Positions 50,037 through 62,179 of a stretch of DNA of 64,000 bases are shown in pieces. The notes under the pieces are model-generated. The model worked only from the letters and a program-made list of their open reading frames with translations. It was not told the origin of the DNA and ran no database searches. The DNA comes from Epiperipatus broadwayi (lineage: Eukaryota; Onychophora; Udeonychophora; Euonychophora; Peripatidae), in NCBI GenBank assembly GCA_028023455.1, contig JAQFVV010006305.1, positions 1,295,001 through 1,359,000 of the forward strand, given 5' to 3'. The position numbers and the translations under genes were made by a program. Position 1 is the first letter of the stretch; the number at the start of each line of letters is the position of its first letter.

Positions 50037-50569
50037 GGTGCAACACCGGAAACTCTTGCTGCTCTACATCAGCGTAAAAAAGAATTACTTGCTCAGTTAC
50101 AGCAAGTTAAAACATGTCCTAGTTCAAATATCTCAGTTGATCAGAATGGCAAGACTTCTAGCTGTCCCTCTTCTCCTACACCTGAATGTATGTCTTCTGA
50201 TGACAGAAAACAAAGAAAAGCCTCTCCAAATATTCATTCAGCCATAAAAGGTCCTTCCTCTAAAAATTCTTCCAGTAAATTAGAATCTACAGATATCAAA
50301 GATGATAGTCTGGATGAAGGAACTGATGATCCTTCTAGTTATTCTCCATGGGCTACAACCAATCTTTTAAGTTATTCTGCAACAGTAAGTAACAGTTTAT
50401 CTACTCCTACTACAGTAACTGCTACAAGTACAGTTGAAGTCAAAACTAGCACTGCTATTGAATATAAATATCCTGAACTTCGCAAAATGAGTGATAGTAC
50501 CTTACATTGGCATTTGGAGGAACTTACAAAAAATGGAGAAAAAAATTCTGATCGTATTCGTACAGTAAG
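50037..50569 (+). CDS. RC3H: Roquin-like exon (LHRRRKE-type coiled segment)
   Basis: The exon begins in phase 0 after a 132-nt intron, GATPETLAALHQRKKELLAQ and then LQQV. This corresponds to the vertebrate Roquin segment LHRRRKEIMAQLEE, a good anchor in an otherwise variable tail. Further on, DDPSSYSPWATTNLLSYSAT corresponds to the vertebrate QYSPWSCDTIGSY block. The end, SDSTLHWHLEELTKNGEKNS, is basic and helical. Two donors are possible: ACA|GTAAGG (end 50564, phase 0) or GTAAG|GTACGT (end 50569, phase 2). I chose the second because GTACGT is the stronger 5' site. The remaining C-terminus is not in the window. Confidence 0.92.
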
Positions 50570-51585
50570 GTACGTTTAAAATATGCATTGTAATAGTAAA
50601 TGCATATAGATTTTATATCAGTGCATATGTACATTTAAGCATATTCTTTGCTTGATAGTTGTTAAGCCATATATGTATAAGGTGATTGCAAGTATCAGAA
50701 GCTAAATAAAATAAAAACTTTGTCTGTTTAATTATTTTAATAATACATAGTTGTGATATTTAATGTGAAAGGCATCATGGCCTTAATCTAGGATTTAAAT
50801 CCAAATTGATTAAACTTTGAAATTTTTTCAGCCCTAAGCACGCATAAGATTTTTTTTTTATTGCCTAACTTATAGTCAATCTAATTAGCCATCCAATCAT
50901 TAATCTATAAGTAATTAGCTATTCTTGTAAGAACTAGAGGATGGAGAAGAAAGAATGCTAAAATCTTCACTAATCTGATGAGTCATACTTTTTTCATTAT
51001 TTTTCTTTGAATAGTTATTGGAGAGGGTGTTTCACATGTGTTTTCTAATAATTTCAATTAACTCTAACAGAGGAAGTTTGTAATAGAATTTTTTAAATTG
51101 ATTTCTTTCATTAAAAAAACTTTAATTTTTAAATTTTCTAGACTAAATTTTTTAAAACCAAGAAATATATTTTAGAATAGAAGTAAACTACATTAGGAAA
51201 TATATTTGTAAGAATTAAACTGAAATTTTATTAATTCGTAATTTGTAAAATAAATTAAAAAATTTTAAAAATATGAATAATAGAAAAATGTATTATTAGT
51301 GATCAAATGTTTTATAAAATAGAAGATAACTTTTTCTCCTTTATTTCTTTTTCTTTTAATTTGTTATATGATATAATGAGTTTGTTCACAATTGGTTTTT
51401 GATATATTTTTGCATTCATTCTTTTGCTAATTTTTTTTAAAAAAGTTATTATTAATAGATTGAAATTTGTATTTTGTTCATTTCTTTTGCATTTAATAAA
51501 TATATATTAATAGGTTTAATAGTTTAAGAGAAGAGAAATATGCCAACATTTGAATGCATAGTATCACATACATGCATACAGAATT

Positions 51586-52152
51586 GTGTTTCTAAAATGT
51601 AATAAAACAAAATACCAATAGTTTATAGAAATATTTAAATCTCATCCAGACCTTACTCCAGACCATCCCCACGCAGGAATAGAAACCACTGACCTAATAT
51701 CAACTCAAAAACCACACTTATTTCAAACATTTTAAGAAAACCATTTCACTAAAATTCTTAAACACTATCTACTAAATATATATCTGAATTGACTCCATAT
51801 CTAATACACAAAATAAAAAAATTATAATAATATAGAAATACAATTACTTTTTACTTAATCAAATCACATAGACAAAACTAACAATCACTTAAAATATTTA
51901 TCCACCAACCTACTCAACATTTCAGAGTAGATATCTAACAAAATTCAACTCAAAAAACACTTATTTCAAATATTTAAAACTATTTTCACAAAAATTAAAC
52001 ACTACTAATAAATAATATAAATATTCAATTCAAACACAAATTAAAAAAAATAAAAAAACATAATTTTAAAAAAAATTTTATATAATTTTTCCCCCCGCGT
52101 TTTTTTATCAAGGTGTTAAGCAGTGTTTCTAAAATGTAATAAAACAAAATAC
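51586..52152. mobile_element. 507-bp G-poor insertion between 30-bp direct repeats
   Basis: The 30-base sequence GTGTTTCTAAAATGTAATAA plus AACAAAATAC occurs identically at 51586-51615 and 52123-52152. The 507 bases between are strikingly poor in G on the + strand (A/C/T-rich), unlike both flanks. The insert contains two diverged internal copies (CAACTCAAAAA...CACTTATTTCAAA at about 51700 and 51945). At the right end is a C6-GCG-T7 block. The layout suggests a retroposed sequence on the minus strand with a long target duplication. I do not recognise the family. Confidence 0.75.
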
Positions 52153-53539
52153 AAAAATTAATTTTATGGAATTGATTTAAGAGCATATATTTTTATATTT
52201 AAATTTACCTGTTATATTTAATATGTAATTCTATATATTTAAATTGATAACATAAAGAACTCCGTAATTCCAGCAGAAAATATTGATTTGGTAATAAAAA
52301 AAAAAGAAAGTTTTTTCTAAAAAATTTAGAAAAATTAAATTGGTCATCAAAAAAAATTTGGAAACTTATACACTATAAATCTCTAAAACAGTTATTTTTT
52401 ATCAAATCACATTTCTATTTATGTATTGATATAACATGTATGCATATACACATGGACATTAGAGATGAATCCTATATAATCAATAGCTGAATGTGTACTT
52501 ATTATTTTCAATTTGCACCAGTCTTTTATAAATTTTTTAAAAACTTCAAAGAAATTGTATAATATTAGTCTATATACTTATTATTTATTTTGCTAAAATT
52601 AATCATGATATTTAGGCATAAACAAATCATCTTTAAAATGTTGCAATTGTAGTGGTAATCAGCCATTCATAATATCAAATTAAGGATTTATTATATCATT
52701 GCTAAATTAAAATATATATGCCAATCTAAAATAACAAAAGATTTCTTAATTAATGTAGTTGGATTTTTATTGGATTTATTAAATGAATATTGTTAATATC
52801 ATATGTTGCGAAGTAAGCCAGATAATTTACTTCAAACTATTACAGTTTATTTTGAGTCTATATAATTCTAATCACAAATCCCACATTTAGATTATCTTTT
52901 TGTGCCCCTTTTCTTTATTTTTTAAACACTTGTAGCTATTCTTTTAAGATTATCTGTTAACTTCTCACTCTCAAAAGTTTTCCTCCAATATACTTTTGTA
53001 ATTCCTTTTTCTATACACATGCAAACTTTGCTTTTTAAACAAAATTTTATAAGTTTAACATTCGTGAAAGTAATCACTTTTTTTTTATTGGTTGTCAAAT
53101 CATTTCTGTCTTCTGATCAATAATTATGTTAAAATATTAATAAAAAATCCTGTTGTATTTTTATTAAATGATGATTATTCATTATTTTCACAATAGTTCT
53201 ATTGATTTAGAATGTTAAATCACGAATTTTTATCTACTCTGTATGGATAAAATAAAATGTAGCGATCTTAAGTTCATCTCACTATAAATCACTAATATCT
53301 TGAGAATTTCTTTTGTATACTACTCTCAAATAGGGACTAGTCAATTGCTAATTGGTTAGAGGTGTTGGGGGAAGGGGATTTGTCTTCTAACCAAGAAAAG
53401 TAGCTATTTATCAACTATATTATGTGTATATATAGATTTATCATGAACAAAAATAAACTAACTTGGGACTTTTCAAATATAAATATTATTTAAACATTAA
53501 GAGCTTAAATATCAAAATATTATTATTAAGTTTAATTAT

Positions 53540-54200
53540 TCAAATAAATTGTTGGTTATTTGGATTATATTTGAATTAAATATAGTATGCATTATTCAGT
53601 TATTAAAGGATATAAAATATTCAAATGAAAGAGCAATGAAATATTTTATTCAAATTTTTGGATCAGTTGTTTTGTTAATTAGATTGTTTTTTTTTAGATC
53701 ATTAATATTAATAATATTTTATATTTTAATGTTATTGGTTTTGTTTTTTTATTTCAGTGATATTAAAAATTGATGATGATCTTTTATTTTTGTTTTCCTG
53801 AAGTTTTGGAAAATATAACTTGAAGCAGTATATTATTTTAATATTAATGTTTAATATTATTATAAGGATTTTCATTCAAGTTTATTATTACAACTTTTAG
53901 CTTATTCAACAACTGGTTATAGTTTATTGTTATTTGCTTTTTCCTCTTTATTAGTTGATATTATTAAAATATATTGGTATAAAAATACTTTTATCAATTT
54001 TCACTGTAGGAACATTTATTTATTATTGAAAAAATATATATTACTGTATTTAATTGATTAATTTGTATAATAGTTTTTTAGTAATATTATTAATATATAA
54101 TACTCTTATTTGATTATCAAAAGTTTATATTTGAGGAACAATTTTTACATAATAACTTTGTCAAAATGTTTTAAGATTTGTGATGATGACATTTTACTTA
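53540..54200 (+). pseudogene. Possible nuclear copy of mitochondrial nd2
   Basis: 53549-53773 is open and reads WIIFELNIVCIIQLLKDIKY, then SNERAMKYFIQIFGSVVLLI. This resembles the W-x-G-x-E-x-N and E-x-x-x-KYF-x-x-Q-x-x-x-S-x-x-x-L landmarks of NADH dehydrogenase subunit 2. After a frame shift, FYFCFPEVLENITW (53782-53823, with TGA read as Trp, as in animal mitochondria) matches the FHFWFPEV block of the same protein. Near 53885-53950 LLLQLLAYSTTGYSLLLFAF fits the following LAYSS region. The order is right for nd2. Very high AT and hydrophobic chance frames make this less than certain. Confidence 0.5.
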
Positions 54201-55919
54201 TAATAATTATTTATATTTATGTGAATATGAAATTATTAGTTGTATATTTATTTAGTCATATAAGATAAATAATTAGTTTGGTATTTATTTTAAGAGTTAA
54301 TGTTTTAATATACAGTAACTAATAATTGCTCATAGGTTATATTTTTTACAATTGTTTTTGCTTGCCAAGAATTTATTTTGATTTATATTTATTATTGTAA
54401 ATAGCACATCTTCTCCTTTAAATTTATTAATAAAATTGAAATTGTTAATTCATTAATTTCTTCAAGAAGTTTGTGTTTAGTTATAATTTTATATATATAT
54501 GTTTGAGGGCTTGGTTTTTTACTGTATAGATTAAGATATATTTAAAACTATTTTATCATAAAGATTTAAAAATGTGAATAAAGGAAAGACATCAGAAAAA
54601 AGTAAATAATTCCCAAAATGTATTTCATATAGGTAATATTAAAAATATAAGCATATAATTTAATATTTATTGCAAGTATGCAGATTTTATTAAATGATTT
54701 AAAAATTATTTTTGTTTAATAATTTGATTTAGTTTAATTTTTACTTTTTTTTCATTAAATATTTTAATGTTTTATATATTATTTTGAGTTTACATTGGTT
54801 TCTTTGATATAATTCTGATAAATTTCTGACTGAATTTGAATCTCAGTTAAAAAATTTGAAAATAAATTTTTTTAATTGAAAATGTACATAATAGTAAAAA
54901 CAAAAACCTACTGATCTGATTTTAAGCAATACCCTTTATCACCATATATTTGTATATTTGAGTATTTGATTTGCTTATAAAGTTATACAGGTTTTAGTTG
55001 TGGATAGTTCTATCTTCATTCAAAATATCTATCCCATCTGACATATATATAGTTGCATCTATATTTATGGTTGGCATGCTTTAAAAAGTTGCATGCTAAG
55101 TATTGCCTAGAAATTGATCCAATGAATGTTTTTAATGGTTGACAGACATAGCTATTGGCAATTATGTACATTTTTATTTAAATAATCTTATTTTCAAATA
55201 TTGCTTGTTGACATTAGTTATCAATTGCTTGGTTTTATATTTTAATATTTCATTCATCATCAGCAAATGTTTAAGGGGAAAAAAAATTAAAGATGAATTT
55301 TGTGTTGATTATAAAAATCAGTCCATGAAATACAAATATGTTCATATGTAATACATGTTGATCCTGAAAGTATTTATTTGATTTCTTGCAATGTTATATT
55401 TTAACTTTTGCAGTAAACTTTTTATTTTATTTTTATAAGACTCCAACATTTTGCTTAATAGTAACTTTTTATTGTATTCTATCTTCAGCCATATCTTCCC
55501 AAATAAAAATAATTAATATTGCAACTCTTGTGAATATCTTTGAGATAATCTTTATAATTTAAACTGGATCTCCTATGAATATGATGAAATTATTTTCTTA
55601 TGCCTAATCCAGAGTATAATTATCGTCATTCAGGATCTCCATTACATTTTCTAATTATGGAGTTATCTTAAATGTAATTTTTCTATGTTTATGATAGAGA
55701 GTCTATGTCTTGCGTACAATAAATTTAGCAGAATAATAGCCCTATATACAACTATTTTATTTGAAATAGATATATTATTAGAATAAAATAATCAGATTTT
55801 AAAATTTACTAAATGCAGCAGTAGCATATTGAAATCCATGTTGCATCTCAACATTCAAATTTTCATTTTTATCCAAATAAATAAAGAGCATAATATTTCT
55901 CACTTCACATTTTAACAAT

Positions 55920-56332
55920 TTTGAAACTCTTAATAAGAAAGCAATCAGCCTTCGACATGTGCTATTTAATCCTATTATTAACTCACTTATGTTATAGTGA
56001 GTATGCAGGACACTTAAACTCAAACATAAGATAGAGACCTATAAAAGATAAGAATGGCAATCTTATCTTTGTACCTAAATGCATCTATATAGGCCAGTCT
56101 AAAGCATTTTGGAATGAGAGCATCCATTACATAAAGTTAAATTAAACCCAGTGAAATTTTTATGCGCTCTGAAAGAATAAATGGCTGTTCTTATTTTTTA
56201 AAAGCCTTTATCCTTACGATTGAATTTGAGAATGTCCTGCATACTCACTATAACATCAGTGAGTTAGTAACATGATTAAACAGCGCATATCAAAGGCTGA
56301 TTATCTTCTGTTTAAGAATTACTAACCAAAAC
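55920..56332. repeat. Foldback element with GATAAGA...TCTTATC core (copy 1)
   Basis: GTTATAGTGAGTATGCAGGAC (about 55991-56011) is the exact inverse of GTCCTGCATACTCACTATAAC (about 56234-56254). The pairing continues outward, with AATCAGCCTTCGACATGTGC on the left against GCGCATATCAAAGGCTGATT on the right. The inner part contains AAGATAAGAATGGCAATCTT, also found in the element at 58715-59446. The open frame 55799-56023 (minus) is a shadow. Confidence 0.87.
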
Positions 56333-57553
56333 TGTGCTTGTAAATTATATTGTTATCAATTTCAAAACTGAACATTTTGGAGTTTTTTCTTTCCAAATTT
56401 AACTCATCAAATATATTGTCAGTGTTAGTAAAACATGAAAATGTTTAAATTTTTACTCACTGTAGTTTTGAAATTTCCAGAAAATCACAATTTTGCACTT
56501 AAATGTATTTATTTATACAAGAAATGATTGTTCAAGCTAGAATTAAGATAGAAGACTACAAAAAATACCAAATTGTAGCTTACATTTTAGATTTTCATAT
56601 GAGATGCAACATCTGTTTTTTTTCTTTGAGTTTTAATGTCAAAATGCATTTATTATAATTTTTGACCTTGAATTTCTTATAACAGTAAATTTCAAAAATG
56701 TGAATGAAAAAAAAACACCTATTTAAAAATATATATATCTTGACATCATTTATTGAAAATTTCATTATGGAATCACAAAGGGATTTTTTTTTTTTTAAAA
56801 AAAAAAACAAACAAATCATATAGATCAAAAAATAACCTTGTGAAAGCATAATTTAATTCAAAAATGAAAGTATCAGACTAGATGTTGAAATAAATTAAAT
56901 TAACTGATTTAGACTGGGGGGAGGGTGTCAGTTGAATTATCTTTGGAAAATAAAATTTCCCAAATTAGAATATTAGCAATAATGCATAATAAATATAACT
57001 GCAAGTATCTAAAGATCTAAAAACACTGAGTTAATATTGTGAGTTGCAAAGTAGTCTTACATATCCTGTTGAAGTTAACAGCCATTATTCAGTTTTGTTT
57101 GGATTTTCCTAAAAGTTATGATTATTTCATATTGCATCAGGCTCAGAAATTTCAAACAGGCAAAACTCTCTGTAAAAGATAAAGTATTCATGACAAAAGT
57201 ATTCGCAAAAAGTGAAAAATTATACTTTTTTTTTGTTAGTGAAAGCTTTGAATAAAATTCTCGTACTAGCAGAAGTAAAAAGAAATAATGTGAATACTGT
57301 GATCATTGATTTCTTAGGTAGTTTTGGTTAAGAATGAAATAATTGAGATGATGGGGAAAAAAAATTTCCAATTTAAAGTTATTGTTTCTTTATATACCCA
57401 AGGAATTTTGATAATAAACTTGACATGCTCATGTCTCAAATTCTTGTCTTAATGAATCCCAAGTGCCTTTGTAACCTTTGCAAAAAAAAAGTGGATGCAG
57501 CTACTATAATTCTTCAAAATTATCTTGCAACAGGCAGACTATTCATATAGAAT

Positions 57554-57669
57554 GACATAAAAGGCACACAATTGTTTAAGATTTTTTTGTAATTTAAAAT
57601 ATTTTAGACAAGATATAAAAGACACACAATTGTTTAAGATTTTTTTGTAATTAAAAATATTTTAGACAA
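57554..57669. repeat. Tandem duplication of a 58-bp unit
   Basis: Copies at 57554-57611 and 57612-57669 (both containing CACACAATTGTTTAAGATTT) are adjacent and differ at only three or so positions. No function is apparent. Confidence 0.93.
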
Positions 57670-58714
57670 GATTTATGAAGAATAAAATGAAAGTAAATTA
57701 TATGGACATTATTTTAATTTCAAGGATTTTGTTGTTTTCTCAAACCCCCCCCCCCCCCATTATCTAACTTTTTTTGCCATAATAATGTAATACTACTGTT
57801 TTTTTGTTTTAAAATTGGTGGGTTTTAAAAATAATTTGCAAAACTGAATTCAAATTTCACTTTGTTTTTATATATTTGGTTTTTCTAATTATTTAATATT
57901 TTTCAAAAGTAATAAAAATTACAGTCCCATAATGAAACTTTCCATAGATGATGCCAAGTTACATATATTTTTGAATGTCTCCTTCCCCATCCAAATGTTT
58001 AAAATTTAAGCTTTTGAGAAATTCAAAATTGAAAATGTTAGGAAATGACCTTGAAGTTAAAAACTATCAAATCTAATCATGCTACACATCATATTACAGA
58101 TAATTTATAAAATAACTTACAATTTGGTACTTGCTTTAACCTACTATTTTCATTCTAATTTAAGTAATCATTTCTTGTGTAATGGGTATAGAAGTGCAAA
58201 ATTGCAAGTTTTTAGAAATTTTAGTTAACTGTAACTTCAAAACTATGTTATATAAAATTTTGTAAAAAACTGGAAAGTTTTACAGTACTCAATGTTAAGC
58301 AAACTTTGAAAAAAACAAAAAAAAAACAAACAAAAAAAAGAAAATGGTTGATTTTTTTGATTAAATCATTTGGGATGAAATGATTCTAAAAATACCAAAA
58401 TTTATATCATAATTTGTAAGACGTCTAATCTCCAGTTTGCAGTTCAATCAATTCCTGCATTGATAATGTTATTTTATTTTCAAAGAATTGATGCCAATCA
58501 TATTAGAGTGTATTTGTAATTCAGTAATGTCTGTAGGAAATGATTTCGACTTTATTAGTGAACATTTGAAAATGAACTTGATTGCATTTTTATATTGATG
58601 CTGATATAATGTTTGAAAAATATTTGGAGTAAGTCTGATGTTGTTAGAAAAGAAGTTATTATGTAACTATTAAAATTTAATATCTGAAAAAAAAAAAAAA
58701 GTTAATTGTTCAAA

Positions 58715-59446
58715 ATTAGAAAGAGAAAGGCTTTTAACCTTTTTCACATGTGTCTTAAACATTTGTGTAATAGCCAAATGATGTAGTTTTTGACTATAGA
58801 GGAGAACTCTCAACACAAGATAGGGACTTTATGAAGATAAGAGTGGCCATCTTATCTTTAACTTAAATTCTTATTTATATAGATCTATCTGAAGCATAAT
58901 TGATTTGAGAATATGAAGATATTACTCTTTTCACATTTAATCCATTATTTCCTTTCACAAATTAACTTACGTGAATTGTTGCAATTTACAGTAAGTTTAA
59001 TATTTAAGATCTTTTTAATGGAAATGTAGAAACTAATGCAACATTCTGATTATTTTTTAGGAGCATAGTAAGTCTGTAATTAAAAAAAAAGACTTTTAAC
59101 CTTTTTCACAGAATGATACATTAATTTCTATATTTTCATTAAAAAGATCTTAAATATTAACTCATTGCAAATTGCAAAATTTCGCGTAAATTAATTTGTG
59201 AAAGGAAATAGTGGATTAAATGTGACGAGAGTAATATCTTCACGCTCTCAAATCAAGATGCTTCAGATTGGCCTATATAAATAAGAATTTAGATTAAAGA
59301 TAAGATGGCCGCTCTTATCTTTATGAAGTCTGTATCTTGTGTTGTGGTTTGGGAGTTCCTTCTATAGTCAAAAACTACATCATTTGGCTATTATACAAAC
59401 ATTTAAAGTGCATGTGAAAAAGGTTAAAAATCTTTCTCTTTCCAAT
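58715..59446. repeat. Foldback element with GATAAGA...TCTTATC core (copy 2)
   Basis: AAGAGAAAGGCTTTTAACCT at the left pairs with AGGTTAAAAATCTTTCTCTT at the right. The arms share TTTTTCACATGTG on the left against GTGCATGTGAAAAA on the right, ATGATGTAGTTTTTGACTAT against ATAGTCAAAAACTACATCAT, and AAGATAAGAGTGGCCATCTT against AAGATAAGATGGCCGCTCTT. A second, inner copy of the terminal motif (GACTTTTAACCTTTTTCACA, about 59089) sits near the centre, so the structure looks nested or duplicated. The core links it to 55920-56332. Confidence 0.87.
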
Positions 59447-60968
59447 TAGAGAGTTACCTATGCACTTAATAAATAATCAGAACATTACATTGTTTAAATA
59501 TATTTTTGAATAATATTTATCCATGTTTATTGTCAATCTAATAAAAATCAAACTGAGCTAATTAGGGCTGCAGATGAGTGGCATATAGTTTAGAAATTAT
59601 TAGTACTGTATGGGCTTACTTTTTTTTCTTCTTTGTTCTGATTTGGTAAAGAAAACTAATATTTTTTGATACACTTTTGTTTTATTATCAGTTCTGAGAA
59701 TTTTTTATTTCTTTCAACTATGTTATAGTCAACATTTGTATCATTCAAAAAGTCAAAAAAATAATTAAATGCATCATAAGAGCTTTGCAAAAATTGAAAA
59801 TTATTATTATAAAGCATGTATCACAAGTTGAATATCTAAATGATAAATAAGTTTAAGCATTTCATTTAATAAAAATAATAAATTTAATGCTCTCTTTAAG
59901 AATATATTAATAAAAAAAAAAGAATTAAAATCATAAATTTAATTAAGATTTCACTTTAATGAATTTTCCCAAGAGTCAGAAATAGTTTAACTGCAGACCA
60001 CATGTCAGATTTAATAGCAAATAAATTTGCTGGGAAAAGATTTAACAAATTGAATTGTAACACCATTTGACTAATCATGGATGGATTGCTATCATAGATT
60101 TGACTATACATTTAAAAAATAGGTCTCGTGTCATGATACTAATGAGATATGAATTTATAGTTGCATGAAAATAGAATCATATGACATACATATTATGTAA
60201 GTTATATATAAAAAAAATTTTAATCGTTTTTTTCTATTTAATTTGACTTATTTGTATATTTTTTAATTAAAAAAGTAATATAATTACAAATCTACTTTTT
60301 ATAATTGTATATATTAAAAGGAAAACAAGGATGAGCCTTTTTTATTAATTAAGACTTTGGCTTGTTTTCTCTTTATTCATAATAGTTTTTTTTCTTCTAA
60401 TTTTGCTATAGAGTAATTAACTTTGGTTATAATATAAAGTGAGTAATCAATGTTGTTTAAGTTTTCAATATAATTTGTGTATCAAGCAAAACGAAAAACA
60501 AAATTATATTATCAGACAGTTAGAAAAACAACATTTTATCTTTTGCTTTCAATTTGGTCTGTAAGCATTTTGTCAAGCAGTTAAGGTGTGAATTCATTGT
60601 ATAATGGATTTTAGCCAGAGATTGCTGGCAGAGTTAAAATAACTTAGTTTGATATATGGTTAGCAGCAATTTGTAAATAATGAATGGCTAGTTAAACCAC
60701 ATATTGAATCAATTGTAAGTGCTTACTCTAGATTTTTATCATTAATCATGTTCATCAATTTATACATTTACATCTATTCAGTCAAGTTCTAAGATTCAGA
60801 GATTTGCCAACGAATTTTTATACTAATATGAAATAATTTATGAAACCATAAATGTAGCAATAACTGAAATATTATCAAATTATAACTATATATAATATTT
60901 ATTATATTTAGATGTTTTGATTATGTCTAAAGAAAAGAAGAAAAAAAAGGAAGTAGTATTTGTATGGT

Positions 60969-61800
60969 AACACAAAGGCAAAACTGTCCACACAGTAGAG
61001 TCACTCAGTGCAAGCCAGAGTAATCAATGGATACAAGATTTCTGCATAAAATTCCCATCTAGTGCCTACTCATCTAATATCTCCAGATTAATTTCTAACT
61101 TGTGGCTTTCATTAGTGAAGAGTCTTGTATCTGAGAGCATTGGCCTAATGCAATTCTCCAGCAGCCACTTTATACCTTTTTAGTTAACTATAAAGCTTTG
61201 AGTCCAAAATGAAAACAATACTGTTTTCAATTCAAGCTCATTTTCTTGTATAGTCTTAGATCTGAACTCATTTCAGCATCTTCACATTTTGCCTCTGTGT
61301 TAGCAGCTTGTGTAAGCATAAAGAATAGTGATCATGTGATGTTTATTTGTTTAATACTAATCCTGCTCAATAGGATTGTGGTGATTATGGTTACTAAAGA
61401 ATCAAAGACACCAACATGCATAAATACTAAACTGAGTTCAGATATATATGACTATACAAGCAAATGAGCTTGAACTGAAAACATTATTGTGTATTCAATT
61501 TTGGACTCAAAGCTTTATAGTTAAGTAAAAAAGCAAAACGTGTCTGCTGGAGGGTTGCATTAGATTCTAAGGTTTTGGTGCAGAGCTTTCAGATACAAGG
61601 CTCCTCACTGATGAAAGTCATAATCTAGAAACTAGTCTGAGGATATTGGATGAGTAGGCATTAGATGGGAATTTTATGCACAAACCTTCTTGCATCCATT
61701 GATTACTCTGGCTTACATTATGGAGGGTTTTGCCTCTGTGTTAACATTTTGTGTCAGCATAAAGAATGGTAATCATATAATATTTTTATAATACAAAGCT
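60969..61800. repeat. Foldback element with inverted arms and direct-repeat modules (copy 2)
   Basis: The left arm starts AACACAAAGGCAAAAC at 60969 and contains GCCAGAGTAATCAATGG. The right arm ends CCATTGATTACTCTGGC...GTTTTGCCTCTGTGTT at about 61742. The arms are roughly 280 bases each and meet around AGCTCATTTTCTTGTATAGT (about 61238) and ACTATACAAGCAAATGAGCT (about 61450). The module GCCTCTGTGTTA...CATAAAGAATRGT follows both arms in the same direction (about 61294-61350 and 61730-61790). Arm sequence is shared with the element at 4440-5290. The open frame at 61246-61467 is within it and is not a gene. Confidence 0.85.
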
Positions 61801-62179
61801 ATAAAACTGGTTTATATGCCATATGTATTTTCATGATCATATTGTCTTATAAGTTCAAAAATTTATTTGGAGGATTTACTTTGTATGTGCAGAAATATTG
61901 TAATAATAATGTGATTACACAGAAAAATAAATATTTTCACTCAATTTTTGATACATAGGATGATTCCAACTAGTACTAATATAAGCGATTCAAATCACTT
62001 TTTTCTGTTATTGCAATTATTGTGTTCACATATTCAGTACTGTACACTAATTATGACCCATTTTTGTTTTAGTTTTTTAATATAGAAAGCATTTTGGCAA
62101 AGAAAGTTTAATTATTAAACAATTATTTTGTGTTTATATAAATTTTATAGTCAATATTATTTTTAACTATAAAATATCA

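Noticed and set aside
56595-56849. 84-codon minus-strand frame
   Set aside because: It is Lys/Phe/Ile-rich low complexity driven by A and T runs, with no similarity seen.
57745-57758. Run of 14 C as a functional element
   Set aside because: A homopolymer of this sort is a simple repeat and may have length errors; nothing around it gives it a role.
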